DNA of 64,000 nt, taken from positions 1 through 64,000 of the IMG/VR virus record IMGVR_UViG_3300036715_002359; one strand, given 5' to 3'. The position numbers and the translations under genes were made by a program. Positions 42,258 to 51,800 of the stretch are shown one piece after another (positions within the stretch are counted from its first letter, which is position 1; the number at the start of each line of letters is the position of its first letter). Below the pieces are notes generated by a model, which saw nothing but the letters and a program-made list of their open reading frames with translations, ran no database searches and was not told the origin of the DNA. The DNA comes from a virus.

Positions 42258-42641
42258 ATGTACGCTTATCCAATACTCAACATCGTATTTACCTGGTTGC
42301 TTGCCGGGTATTTACAATATCTGTTTACTGTTAACAAAACAAATGATTTCAACCGAAAAGTACTTCAAGTTTTGGAGATAGGTGCAAATATGTATCTATT
42401 GACTTTACTTGACATGCGTACTCGTAAACTTCATATTTACGGCAAAATAACAGTTGTTCTAGTAGTATTGCAATACGCTGGTATAGCGTATTGGCAAACA
42501 ACAGAAGTTTACAAATACTTAAATTCCTGGTGGTGTGTGTTTGCGTACGTCCTCGGCTGTATAGTATTGTTCAGTGCGGCTAAACATTTATACACCAATA
42601 CGTACTTATCGATACGGGATGACAAACCAATTCCAATGTAA
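42258..42641 (+). CDS. Multi-span membrane protein, 127 aa
   Basis: ATG 42258 has AGGAGAAC before it; an in-frame longer start lies inside the upstream gene and is not chosen. Three to four hydrophobic segments (about 5-20, 40-50, 63-80, 90-110). Same operon as the GGGWSF protein. Function unknown. Confidence 0.7.
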   Translation: MYAYPILNIVFTWLLAGYLQYLFTVNKTNDFNRKVLQVLEIGANMYLLTLLDMRTRKLHIYGKITVVLVVLQYAGIAYWQTTEVYKYLNSWWCVFAYVLGCIVLFSAAKHLYTNTYLSIRDDKPIPM

Positions 42642-42642
42642 C

Positions 42643-42677
42643 AAAAAGCCCCGGTTTTACTCGGGGCTTTCTTTTTT
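42643..42677. terminator. Bidirectional terminator
   Basis: AAAGCCCCG / CGGGGCTTT, T-rich on both strands; separates early genes from the converging fibre block. Confidence 0.85.
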
Positions 42678-42684
42678 AGCTTAA

Positions 42685-42914
42685 CTAAAAATTAGTTAAA
42701 TACAACGAAACTAAGAGAAGAGTGGTCAAACCACCGTTAACAGATTCTAACGAAACTAGCACAGTGCTTGAAGCAGTTACTAAATTATTAGTAACAACAA
42801 CAGACGATGCACCAACAGCAATAGCTACACGGCCACGAACGGCATGGATAGTTGCAGCACCAGGGGTACCACTTGTATCAACTACGCCGTTACTATTTTT
42901 TGCCAATTAGCCAT
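42685..42914 (-). pseudogene. Small virion protein gene with a frameshift at an A6 tract
   Basis: ATG at 42914 gives MANWQK and then stops four codons later; adding one A in the A6 run would give MANWQKNSNGVVDTSG and join the long frame ending at 42685 (ending in LVSLYLTNF). Ala/Val/Ser-rich beta-type composition, like fibre or structural accessory proteins. An alternative TTG start at 42906 avoids the shift but has no ribosome site. Confidence 0.55.
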
Positions 42915-43206
42915 GATTAGTTCCCCGATGAGCGCCTAGCGGAAGACCTTTTGGAGCTGTGTAATCAGCAGATGAACTATACAGAGTTACAAATGGAGCA
43001 TCAGGCGTAGCTTGAGCTTGGATCGAAAACGCTGTCAGAGCAGCTGAAGTACCACTGGAAACAACTTGAACGAAAGTTTTAAGTGTACCTGCAGTTTTAA
43101 ATTGGATGACTACTGTTGGTGTTGATCCAACTAAAGTAGTAGCGTCCCCGCTTTGTTATTTAAACGCACCTGGTACTACCGAGGTGACTGTTGCTGGATT
43201 TGCCAT
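42907..43206 (-). pseudogene. Small virion protein gene with an in-frame stop codon
   Basis: From ATG 43206 (ribosome site AAAAGGAAA) the frame reads MANPATVTSVVPGAFK then TAA at codon 17, and continues in the same frame QSGDATTLVGSTPTVVIQF... to 42907. The downstream part is protein-like with no new start. It overlaps the next start (ATG within the stop region). Either a nonsense mutation or a read error. Confidence 0.55.
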
Positions 43207-43293
43207 TATTTATTTCCTTTTAAAAGTATTTAATTACAAACTTCACGGGTGTAGTATTACCCGTGAATGATATCAGTTAATATTTCAACTTAC

Positions 43294-46200
43294 TTAAAAA
43301 CCCTTAATCAAGGTGTACCCTGCTGTAACACCGGTACCAGCAGTAGATACACGGCCTCTTAGAAACTGAGTGTTAACATTGGTTACTTGTAACTGGACAG
43401 TACTTGACGCTACTGCTGTTAAAGGTGAACCGATGCTATACCAAGTAGTACCAAAATCGTCCGAACCTTCTAATTGAATAGCATTAGCAGTAGTAGAAAT
43501 AGCTCCACTATTAACAATTACTTGAACGTTACGGCAAGACTGAACAGTCAAACTAGGAGTTACTGAGTTCAAAGTATTAGGTAAAATTGTACGATCGATA
43601 ATTTGACGAGTAGCAATTACACTATCACTACTTTGTAATCTATTAATAGCACGAGTAAATGACGGAGTTGTACCAGATACAGTTTGTACATAACGAATAC
43701 GATTACCAGTCAATGGAAGCTTGGGACTACGATACATACCAGTAGCAATGATACGGGGAAAATCATACACCCGGAACCAGTTAGTACCAGTATCATCAGA
43801 TTCTTCAATACCAACGTCTAAAGTAGGAGTTGTACCAGAAACAACAGTTACTGGAATATTAACTTCATAACTTGTCCCAAAAGTAGGGGCAGGCGCAGCA
43901 GTAGTTGTAGTTGTTGTTAACGCAGCAGAAGCTATATCAGCTATAGTACCTGGAATACCTAAGTTACCAGAAGTAACTGCACCTACAGTTGTAACAGTAC
44001 CAGAACCTATAACTACTGTACCAATACTATTAGCTCCGGTAGGGAGTGCAGCTGCAACTGTAACAGGTAAAGAAGCTTGAGCTGTTTGAGACTTAACAGA
44101 AGTAACAGCAACTGTCTGTGGAGAATAATTATCTACAGCCACAAAACCTACTGTCCAAGTTGTAGTAGAGGCAGGAGCTGTAGAACCATTTAACGAACGA
44201 ATTTGTAAGAATAGTGGGTAAGTAGAATCAGCAACGTTAGATACACGAGAAGCTCTTACCACAGCTTGTTGAGTTGTAGAAGAAGCAATCAATTGATCTA
44301 ATAGGGAAACAGTATCATCTTCAACTGATAGTAATCCCATATGGCCGGGTGATGCTGTAGTGTTGATAGTGGCAGCAGTAAAACCAGAGTTCCAACCACG
44401 ACGTTGACAATCAAAGTTTAAGTTGGTAGCAGTAGCTCCTGTGTATTGAATTTGATGATAATTCCAACCAAATAAAGACACGGTTCCGGTACCTGAAGCT
44501 GGCCAACCAGCAACAGTAAATGTAATGTTATTTCCAGATACTGATGCGATGGTGTAACGACCAGGTATAGCACCTGCAACACTGGTAATACCACCAACAT
44601 ATATAGACTGACCAACGTTCGCCGCTGTGAAAGAGCTACTTGGAACTGTAACTGTAATGGAAGTAGCAGAATTAACTGTTAAAGTTAAAGCATCTCCGAT
44701 GACGTCAACCATCTCAATAAATAAGTTGGCATTAACAATACGTTGAGAAGCAATGACTTGCCATTTAACAAGCATAGAATCTTTAAAACTAACTAATGAT
44801 CTAACAATTGTTTCTGAGTTGGTAGTAGTACCAGTAGTCATTACTAAGTTACCACCAGTTTGTAAGATAGTTTGACCAGATCCAGTAAACATGGTATTAA
44901 AAAATGTGGAATCAGCAGCAGCAGCTACAGCAGCAGCAAAAGTTACTCTCCATTTTTGTGCTGGTAATGTACGAACAGGTATGAAAGTATCAGTACCTAA
45001 AGGAACTGCAGTATTACCATTACTAGGAGTTATCTTAGTTAAAAAAGAAAACCAGTTGGTTAGACCACGTTTAATAGCAGAAATTATAGAATAGTTACCA
45101 GTACCATCAGCACCAGCAATAGTGTCTGTTATGGCTCCTTGGCTTGTATCCATATTACCTAGACTAGCATTAGTCACCGCAACAGTACCACTAATTGGAA
45201 CTGTAGAGGCTCTCAATTGAGTATCAGTTAAAGGCTGTGATAAACCAGTATTGGCAGTAACTGTTCCAGAAATAGGAACAACAGCTGCACGTAATTGAGT
45301 ATCAGTTAAAGGTTGAGTTAAACCTGTATCTGCTGTGACTGTTCCAGAGATAGGAACTGGTGACGCACGAAGTTGAGCATCAGACAAATCACCCGTAGTA
45401 ACACTACCACTAATAGGAATAGTTGAAGCTCTTAATTGAGCATCAGTTAATCCACCAGTAGTTACGCTACCACTAATAGGTACGGGAGTTGCACGTAATT
45501 GGGTATCAGTTAATCCATTAGTAGAAACCGTTCCACTAATAGGAATAGGGGTAGCACGCATTTGTGCATCAGTAGCTGGTTGAGTTAAACCTGTATTAGC
45601 AGTAACTGTCCCAGAAACAGGTACAGGAGTTGCTCTTAGTTGAGTATCAGTTAATGGTTGAGATAAACCAGTACTTATAGTACCACTAACTGGTAACGGA
45701 GTAGCACGAATCTGAGTATCAGTAATTCCACCGGTGGATACTGTACCACTAATAGGAATTGGGGTAGCACGCATTTGTGCGTCTGTAGCGGCTTGAGCTA
45801 ATCCAGTATTAGCAGTAACAGTTCCTGAAATAGGTACAGGAGTTGCACGTAACTGAGTATCTGTTAGCCCACCAGTAACAACAGTACCACTAATAGGTAA
45901 TGCAGATGCACGTAATTGAGTATCAGTTAAAGGTTGTGACAGACCGGTGTTAGCAGTAACTGTTCCAGAGATAGGAACTGGTGATGCACGAAGTTGAGCA
46001 TCTGTTAAATTAGTAGAACCTAAAAGTTCTAGATTATTAAAAGAAGGAGCAGTTCCAAAGTCAGCACCAGTAGTAGTATTGTGCCAAATATATACTAAAG
46101 TGGTAGGAGAATCAGTAACGTCTAGTACTTGAGTATAACTGATAATATCATTGACACTAGCCCCTGAAAACGCAGTTTTACAACGATACATAGTCGTGAT

Positions 46201-46443
46201 TAATTCACGATCATATAAAGCTCCGCCACCGCCGCTTCCACCTCCGCCAGTTATCGTAGGGAGAGTAGAATCTACCCAACCACTGACAGTTAATTTACCA
46301 GCAGACACTGCCGGTTCAAAAGCATCGTAGTATAAATCTTTATTAGAGATAGTAACTGAATCTCCTGGGTTTAAATCCCAGGCTTTTCCCTGACGGTCTA
46401 TAACCGTTACTATGTTGCTATCTATGTTTGTAATTAACGCCAT
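43294..46443 (-). CDS. Large fibre-like protein with 12 QLRA repeats
   Basis: 1049 aa. A Gly-rich linker (about 65-75) follows the N-terminal 60 residues. From about residue 145 to 415 there are 12 repeats of about 20 residues centred on DTQLRAxPVPISGTV. The rest is beta-rich, Thr/Val-rich, as in tail fibre or capsid-fibre proteins. No enzyme motif. Likely exposed on the virion. Confidence 0.6.
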   Translation of the reverse strand: MALITNIDSNIVTVIDRQGKAWDLNPGDSVTISNKDLYYDAFEPAVSAGKLTVSGWVDSTLPTITGGGGSGGGGALYDRELITTMYRCKTAFSGASVNDIISYTQVLDVTDSPTTLVYIWHNTTTGADFGTAPSFNNLELLGSTNLTDAQLRASPVPISGTVTANTGLSQPLTDTQLRASALPISGTVVTGGLTDTQLRATPVPISGTVTANTGLAQAATDAQMRATPIPISGTVSTGGITDTQIRATPLPVSGTISTGLSQPLTDTQLRATPVPVSGTVTANTGLTQPATDAQMRATPIPISGTVSTNGLTDTQLRATPVPISGSVTTGGLTDAQLRASTIPISGSVTTGDLSDAQLRASPVPISGTVTADTGLTQPLTDTQLRAAVVPISGTVTANTGLSQPLTDTQLRASTVPISGTVAVTNASLGNMDTSQGAITDTIAGADGTGNYSIISAIKRGLTNWFSFLTKITPSNGNTAVPLGTDTFIPVRTLPAQKWRVTFAAAVAAAADSTFFNTMFTGSGQTILQTGGNLVMTTGTTTNSETIVRSLVSFKDSMLVKWQVIASQRIVNANLFIEMVDVIGDALTLTVNSATSITVTVPSSSFTAANVGQSIYVGGITSVAGAIPGRYTIASVSGNNITFTVAGWPASGTGTVSLFGWNYHQIQYTGATATNLNFDCQRRGWNSGFTAATINTTASPGHMGLLSVEDDTVSLLDQLIASSTTQQAVVRASRVSNVADSTYPLFLQIRSLNGSTAPASTTTWTVGFVAVDNYSPQTVAVTSVKSQTAQASLPVTVAAALPTGANSIGTVVIGSGTVTTVGAVTSGNLGIPGTIADIASAALTTTTTTAAPAPTFGTSYEVNIPVTVVSGTTPTLDVGIEESDDTGTNWFRVYDFPRIIATGMYRSPKLPLTGNRIRYVQTVSGTTPSFTRAINRLQSSDSVIATRQIIDRTILPNTLNSVTPSLTVQSCRNVQVIVNSGAISTTANAIQLEGSDDFGTTWYSIGSPLTAVASSTVQLQVTNVNTQFLRGRVSTAGTGVTAGYTLIKGF
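45183..46011 (-). repeat. Coding repeat array (DTQLRAxPVPISGTV)
   Basis: Twelve imperfect copies with two alternating spacer types (GL... and TANTGL...). DNA copies differ at many silent sites, so the array is old, unlike the 87-bp repeats at 25.8 kb. Confidence 0.8.
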
Positions 46444-46488
46444 CTTTATCCTTGAGTAAAAAGTGTTAATTAATAATTGACACTATAA

Positions 46489-47658
46489 TTATTTTAGAAT
46501 GCGGAGAGGTGTATTTTCTTTAATAGTTCCAGCCTTCAACGCAGCTAATGCTTGTTCCTCTGTACCAAATTGGACGGTTTTTTGGGTCTCATCGGGTTCA
46601 GTCATATGCACACTACCAATAATAGCTTCATGTCCAGGAGCTACCATTGAGTTACCAACTCCACGACGATAATCATGAATGTGATGCTCTGGTAATAATT
46701 TTTGTCTAGCTTCAACTATAGCTTCCGGGGTCATGGGAACCTGAATAGTTAAAGCATCTCCATCATAATCACCTGCGTATAGTGGAAGGTGTAACGGATT
46801 TAATCCTATAGTTTTACCCTTAATAGGAACAGGGTAATGCGCAGTAATATTTGTACGCATTAATGTTGGGGCACGATTTAACAATACTGGTATTTGTTTA
46901 ATCAGTTTATTAAATGATGCTTGTGCAGCAGGGTTACGTGCTTCTATTGCTTTTTTAGCTGATACGAAGTCAAAACCTTGCTTAACTAAATCACGAAGAA
47001 TATGGAAATTATAAGTAGTCCAGATCATATCTTCTGGAATAGCAGCTTCGTTAAATCCAAGATTAGGCTCGGCGTAAATAGTTCCACGACCAGAAAAGTC
47101 TAATTTCTTACTTAGTATTTTAGAATGGAACAATCCGTACTTAGGCCCATTAGTACCACTAATTTGACGAACGTAGCCTTTAAGAGTTTTACCACGTGAA
47201 GCACCAGTGATAGCATCCCCTAAACCAAAAATAGCTTTGGCACCGCCGTAGAAATCTTTACGTGCTCCTACCAATTGATCATTAGGTAACAAATCTTTAA
47301 CATCCCTGAAAGTATTGTTAGCCAACATGTGATCTTTATATAAATCGTTAACGTCAGCATATTCAATCTTGTTGTTACCCATAACCATAACAGGTCTAAC
47401 AACTGGAGGAGCTACTGGAATATTACGCAATAGATAGGCGTGTTGAGGCTTAAGCTCAGCTCTACGTAATCCTTCAAGATACTTCAATTTTTTAACTAAA
47501 CTATCTTTCTTGCTTGGACTTTTAGTTGTTTGAATTTCTTGTTTGATACCGTTGAACTGCTTATCTACGTCTACTTTGCTTAGTAGCATTTCGAATGCTG
47601 GACCACCGACAACTAGGTCATCGGTGTCCACATCTTCTCTTTGTTTTTCTTTAGCCAT
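46489..47658 (-). CDS. RNA polymerase beta' subunit, N-terminal half
   Basis: 389 aa. Typical beta' motifs: KLDFSGRGTI (about 185-194, cf. VDYSGRS), LLNRAPTLMR (259-268), and the catalytic DYDGD (297-301, Mg2+-binding Asp triad) within YAGDYDGDALTIQ. Ends after the equivalent of the start of the funnel; the remainder is encoded at 34488, some 10 kb away with early and fibre genes between. Assembles with that half and with beta (55775). Confidence 0.88.
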   Translation of the reverse strand: MAKEKQREDVDTDDLVVGGPAFEMLLSKVDVDKQFNGIKQEIQTTKSPSKKDSLVKKLKYLEGLRRAELKPQHAYLLRNIPVAPPVVRPVMVMGNNKIEYADVNDLYKDHMLANNTFRDVKDLLPNDQLVGARKDFYGGAKAIFGLGDAITGASRGKTLKGYVRQISGTNGPKYGLFHSKILSKKLDFSGRGTIYAEPNLGFNEAAIPEDMIWTTYNFHILRDLVKQGFDFVSAKKAIEARNPAAQASFNKLIKQIPVLLNRAPTLMRTNITAHYPVPIKGKTIGLNPLHLPLYAGDYDGDALTIQVPMTPEAIVEARQKLLPEHHIHDYRRGVGNSMVAPGHEAIIGSVHMTEPDETQKTVQFGTEEQALAALKAGTIKENTPLRILK

Positions 47659-47679
47659 GGTTATATTATACGTTATTTC

Positions 47680-48810
47680 TTATGCAAAGATAACTAATAA
47701 TATTAGACCAATAATTAATGCTACTATCCCAATAGTTTTATAGGTAGTACTTTCTGGCACAACTGGTACGACCGGAGTCGGTACTGGAGGAACAGGAGTA
47801 GGTGGAACTACTGGAACAGGGTCAGGAATAGGTGGAACAGGAGTTGGATCTACTGGTGGCACAGGTACTGGAACCGGATCAGGTACAGGTGTTGGAGTAG
47901 GAGGAACCACTGGAACTACTACGGGTGCATGTAGAATAAAATCGGGATTGATAGTGTTTTTAATTTCGGCAAATTCTCTAATAGCAAAGAAATCAAAACC
48001 ATTATCAAGAATGACTGAAGTACGAATAGCAGCGTAGCCTTTATCACCCCAATTTGGTCCCCAGGAATTTTCAATAATAATATAATCATTTTCTTCATCG
48101 TATCCAACCATAAAAATAGCATGACGGCCAACAACCCCAGGACTGTTATCTAATAACTGCCCAGGATTATACTGAGCACGATGAGTACTCAATGGACCTG
48201 AAATTTTAAAGAAGTCTTCATGCAAAATCATCCCAAAGTTAACTGGAATATTAGAAGCCAAAGCTACTTTGATATCTGTTAGTTTATCACGATCTACGAA
48301 TGATCCACCAATATAGGCCTGCATTCCTAGAGTTTCATAACGACCAACTAAACGAGTCTTTCCATCAGTATACGCTGCATCAGAGGGCTTGTCATTAACT
48401 GGTTGATCGTATGACCATAAATCTTCAGTACATACTCCATTCTTAGTCATTTCTCCTAAAGCTAAAAAGATAGAAGTTCCTGAATCAGTAACTGGATCTG
48501 TGGATTGACGAACAGCTAAAACACGAGCACGAGCATTGTAATAGACATACAAACGAGAAAGGCTAAGACTGATATTATTCAGTTTTAAATTCATTTCCCC
48601 AGCAGCTACTAAAGAATTACCAACACAAGAACCGTAGTTCAGTTGGTTTTCCATTTCTAGAGTGTCCGCTCTCATATCTGCAGACTTGGGAATTTTTGAA
48701 GTATCCCAAGTATACATTGTTGTGTTATCAGGAGCTATAGATCCAAAGACATAGTTACGTACGTCCTGTGGAGTTTGCTGTACTGTTGTTAGTAAGGTTG
48801 AATAATCCAT
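47680..48810 (-). CDS. Papain-like cysteine protease with Pro-rich stalk and membrane anchor
   Basis: 376 aa. QLNYGSCVGNS (Q56, C62), GRHAIFMVGYD (H230) and ENSWGPNWGDKGY (N248) are the C1 papain catalytic set. Residues 285-350 are Pro/Val repeats (a rigid stalk) and the last about 17 a hydrophobic span. A protease with such a C-terminal anchor in a fibre/RNAP gene block is unusual for phages; it may process virion or host envelope proteins. Not preceded by a signal peptide. Confidence 0.8.
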   Translation of the reverse strand: MDYSTLLTTVQQTPQDVRNYVFGSIAPDNTTMYTWDTSKIPKSADMRADTLEMENQLNYGSCVGNSLVAAGEMNLKLNNISLSLSRLYVYYNARARVLAVRQSTDPVTDSGTSIFLALGEMTKNGVCTEDLWSYDQPVNDKPSDAAYTDGKTRLVGRYETLGMQAYIGGSFVDRDKLTDIKVALASNIPVNFGMILHEDFFKISGPLSTHRAQYNPGQLLDNSPGVVGRHAIFMVGYDEENDYIIIENSWGPNWGDKGYAAIRTSVILDNGFDFFAIREFAEIKNTINPDFILHAPVVVPVVPPTPTPVPDPVPVPVPPVDPTPVPPIPDPVPVVPPTPVPPVPTPVVPVVPESTTYKTIGIVALIIGLILLVIFA

Positions 48811-48811
48811 T

Positions 48812-51800
48812 TTATGCTGCCTTAATGTAAGTTGTAAGACCTGTACGAAGTGCTGTTACGGAAGGTAAAGTAACTGAAGCATAGCCATTTGTTATATCAC
48901 TGTTTAATACGACTGCTGTTGCACCAGAATCAGTACCACCGAAATAAACTCCTGGAGTACCAACGTAGAAAAGTTTAGCTGCTGTTGAGCCCAATTCATT
49001 AGAAGCTTTCCATGTTACAGCTGAATCACTCGTAGTGAAATATGTAGAACCAGTACCAGCAGAAACCATAACTGATGAAGATGAAGCTGCAGCAATTTCA
49101 GCAGCTATACCTGGGTAATTAGTTGATAATGGTAATAATCTACGAGTCCAAGTAGAACCATCTGTTGAAGTAATTACTTCACCTTGATTACTAAAGATGT
49201 ACATACGAGTTGCATCAGAAAGAACCGAAGTGACTACCCCGGTAAGACCAGTAAGAGTGTATACTGCGAAAGTAACTCCATCATCTGTTGAACGATATAA
49301 TCTTCCACCTGTTTGTACTGCAAGAATGACAGAGCTGAAATATGCTGCACAAGTAATAGGTACACTAGTAGAATTAGCTACAATGGTTTTATCTACTGTA
49401 ACGTAATGATAAGATTTTAAATTATCAGTAGATACAATTACTCCACCTATTAAATTATTATATAAAACAGATTTTTGAATAGTATTTCCATTTTGACGAC
49501 GAATTAGTGAGAAAGAGGCTATGTCTGTACCAGTAATATTCAAAGCACTCCAACTATATCCATCACAGCGAGACATAATTGCTCCGGTCATTATCGAAAA
49601 ATATCCATTTACGTATTTAGGCCAGCTGGAGCCAGCAATTAAAGTACCAGGAAGCAAATTATTTAAGTTTTTAATAGTTGCTCCATTATCATAAGACATT
49701 TGGCTTACTCCTATCATCACTTGGCCACCAGACCCTGCAACTATTTGTCCTGTGTTGTATCCTGAGTAGTTAGTGTTGGTAGCAAAAGTTATACCATCAG
49801 CACTAGTTTTTGGGTTACTAGCATTAGTGTTATCAAAAGCCCAAAATAATCCGTTATAAAAAGCAACATATATCATACCAGCACCTGACCCCGTACAGTT
49901 AGTCCAAGTTGTTCCGTTAGAAGAATACGCTAATGTACTAGCAGTATAAGGAATAACGTATTTACCAGCACCGAAAGCTATAGATTGTCCTTTAGAATCT
50001 CCTGGTGTTTGTGAACCAGGATAAGTTCCAGAATTCCAAGTAATACCATCAGAAGATGAATACATCTGAGTCGAGGAGTTTGTAGATATAAAAAATAAAG
50101 TTCCCCCTGGAGCAAAATCTAAACGGTTAACTGTTGTAGAAGGTATTGTTCTGTTAGTCCAAGTTATTCCATCAGAAGACGTCATAACAAGAGTAGAAGT
50201 TACAGTAGTAGCAGCAACAAATAATGTACCTGAAGATGTTATTAACTTAGGTTCTATACCCTGTACGTTATAAGTACGAATTGTCCAATTTACAGAATCA
50301 GTAGAAGTGGCATAGGTATTACCATATATTAATGCTACATAAATACCATTAGCATAAGCATATTGATCATTAATGCTAAGAGGAGCAGCAAAATTATCAG
50401 TAGGAGCAACCGCCGTGGTATTAGTCCAAGCTGTACCATTAGAGGAAGTTGACATTTGAAAGCCACTATAATTAGATGGTAGTATGGCAAAACTACTACT
50501 AGCGGTATTATAAGGATACGCAGCAAACAAAGTTGGTGTCGCTACTATAATAACTGTAGCAGCAGTAGAACCAGTAAAGGTTCTGTTAGTCCAAGTAACT
50601 CCATCTGGAGATGTATACATAGAACCTCCAGATACTGCAGCAAATAATCCTGGGGTTGAAGCATACGTTAAAGATCGGGCTGTATTAGTTACCCCACTAT
50701 GAGTGCGAGTAGTCCATCCGTTAGTTGTAGCAGTATAGTAATTAGCACCAGCACTAAGAACAACGAAAGTTGTACCAGATACTGCAAATGCTGGATAAGA
50801 TGATGGAGCAGAAGGCGTAGTTGGGAGAGCCGTATCCACATTCCAAGTTTTACCATCAGCTGAATAATGACAGGTAGTAGTGTTGCCACTTACAGTTTTG
50901 AAATATCCTGATCCAGGATTAAATAAAATTTGACCCAAAGTAATTCCAGCTCCACCTGGTTGGCCGACTCCAACTGTCCAATTAATTCCATCCGGAGAAT
51001 TGAAGTATACATTAGAAGTACCATTATAAGTGCTAGCTACGAATAAACCATTTCCAAACGCAATATAATTTTGCTGGTTAGCGCCTAGGGATATTGAATT
51101 ATTATAAGTTTGAACACCTAAAACCTGTTTAGATTTCCAATTAATACCATCAACAGAATAAGAAATCATCCAAGTAGTACCATACCATAAGTTAGTTACA
51201 TATAGACCATTACCATAGGCTATGTGGTATATTCCTGAAGCTCCCACAACGGGATAGGTATTCCAGTTAACTCCATCAGTGGAAATAGAAATAGCGTAAC
51301 CACCTAGGGCAGAACCCCCAAAAGCAAAAAATTTACCGTTAGCAGTATAAGACATGATTTGTCCGACATTAGCCACTCCTATACCACGTGCTGCGTTAGG
51401 GTTACTCCAGGTAATTCCTCCGTCAGTAGAATTGCGAGTATAGATTACATTAGCGATAGTGTCTCTTAAAACAACCGAAGTTGAAGTAGAATTTACATTT
51501 ATAGATGTAACATTAATACGCCAGTATCCAGCTCCACTAGCAGATCCTGCTCCACCAAAAAAAGTAGATTCACAAGGAGTCCAAGTTATACCGTCCGAAG
51601 AAGAAGACGCAGATTGTCCGTAAGAAGTCGCAGTACCAACGTTAGATGCTAAAGTATCAGGAGCAAAAGATTCATTTTCTCCTCCAAATGCAATCCAACG
51701 AGCCCCCATCCAAACAACTCCGCAAGTAGCAGTAGTGTCACGAATAGCTCCATTTGATACTGCACTATTTTTACGGTATATAGTGCTTGCACCAGTATTA

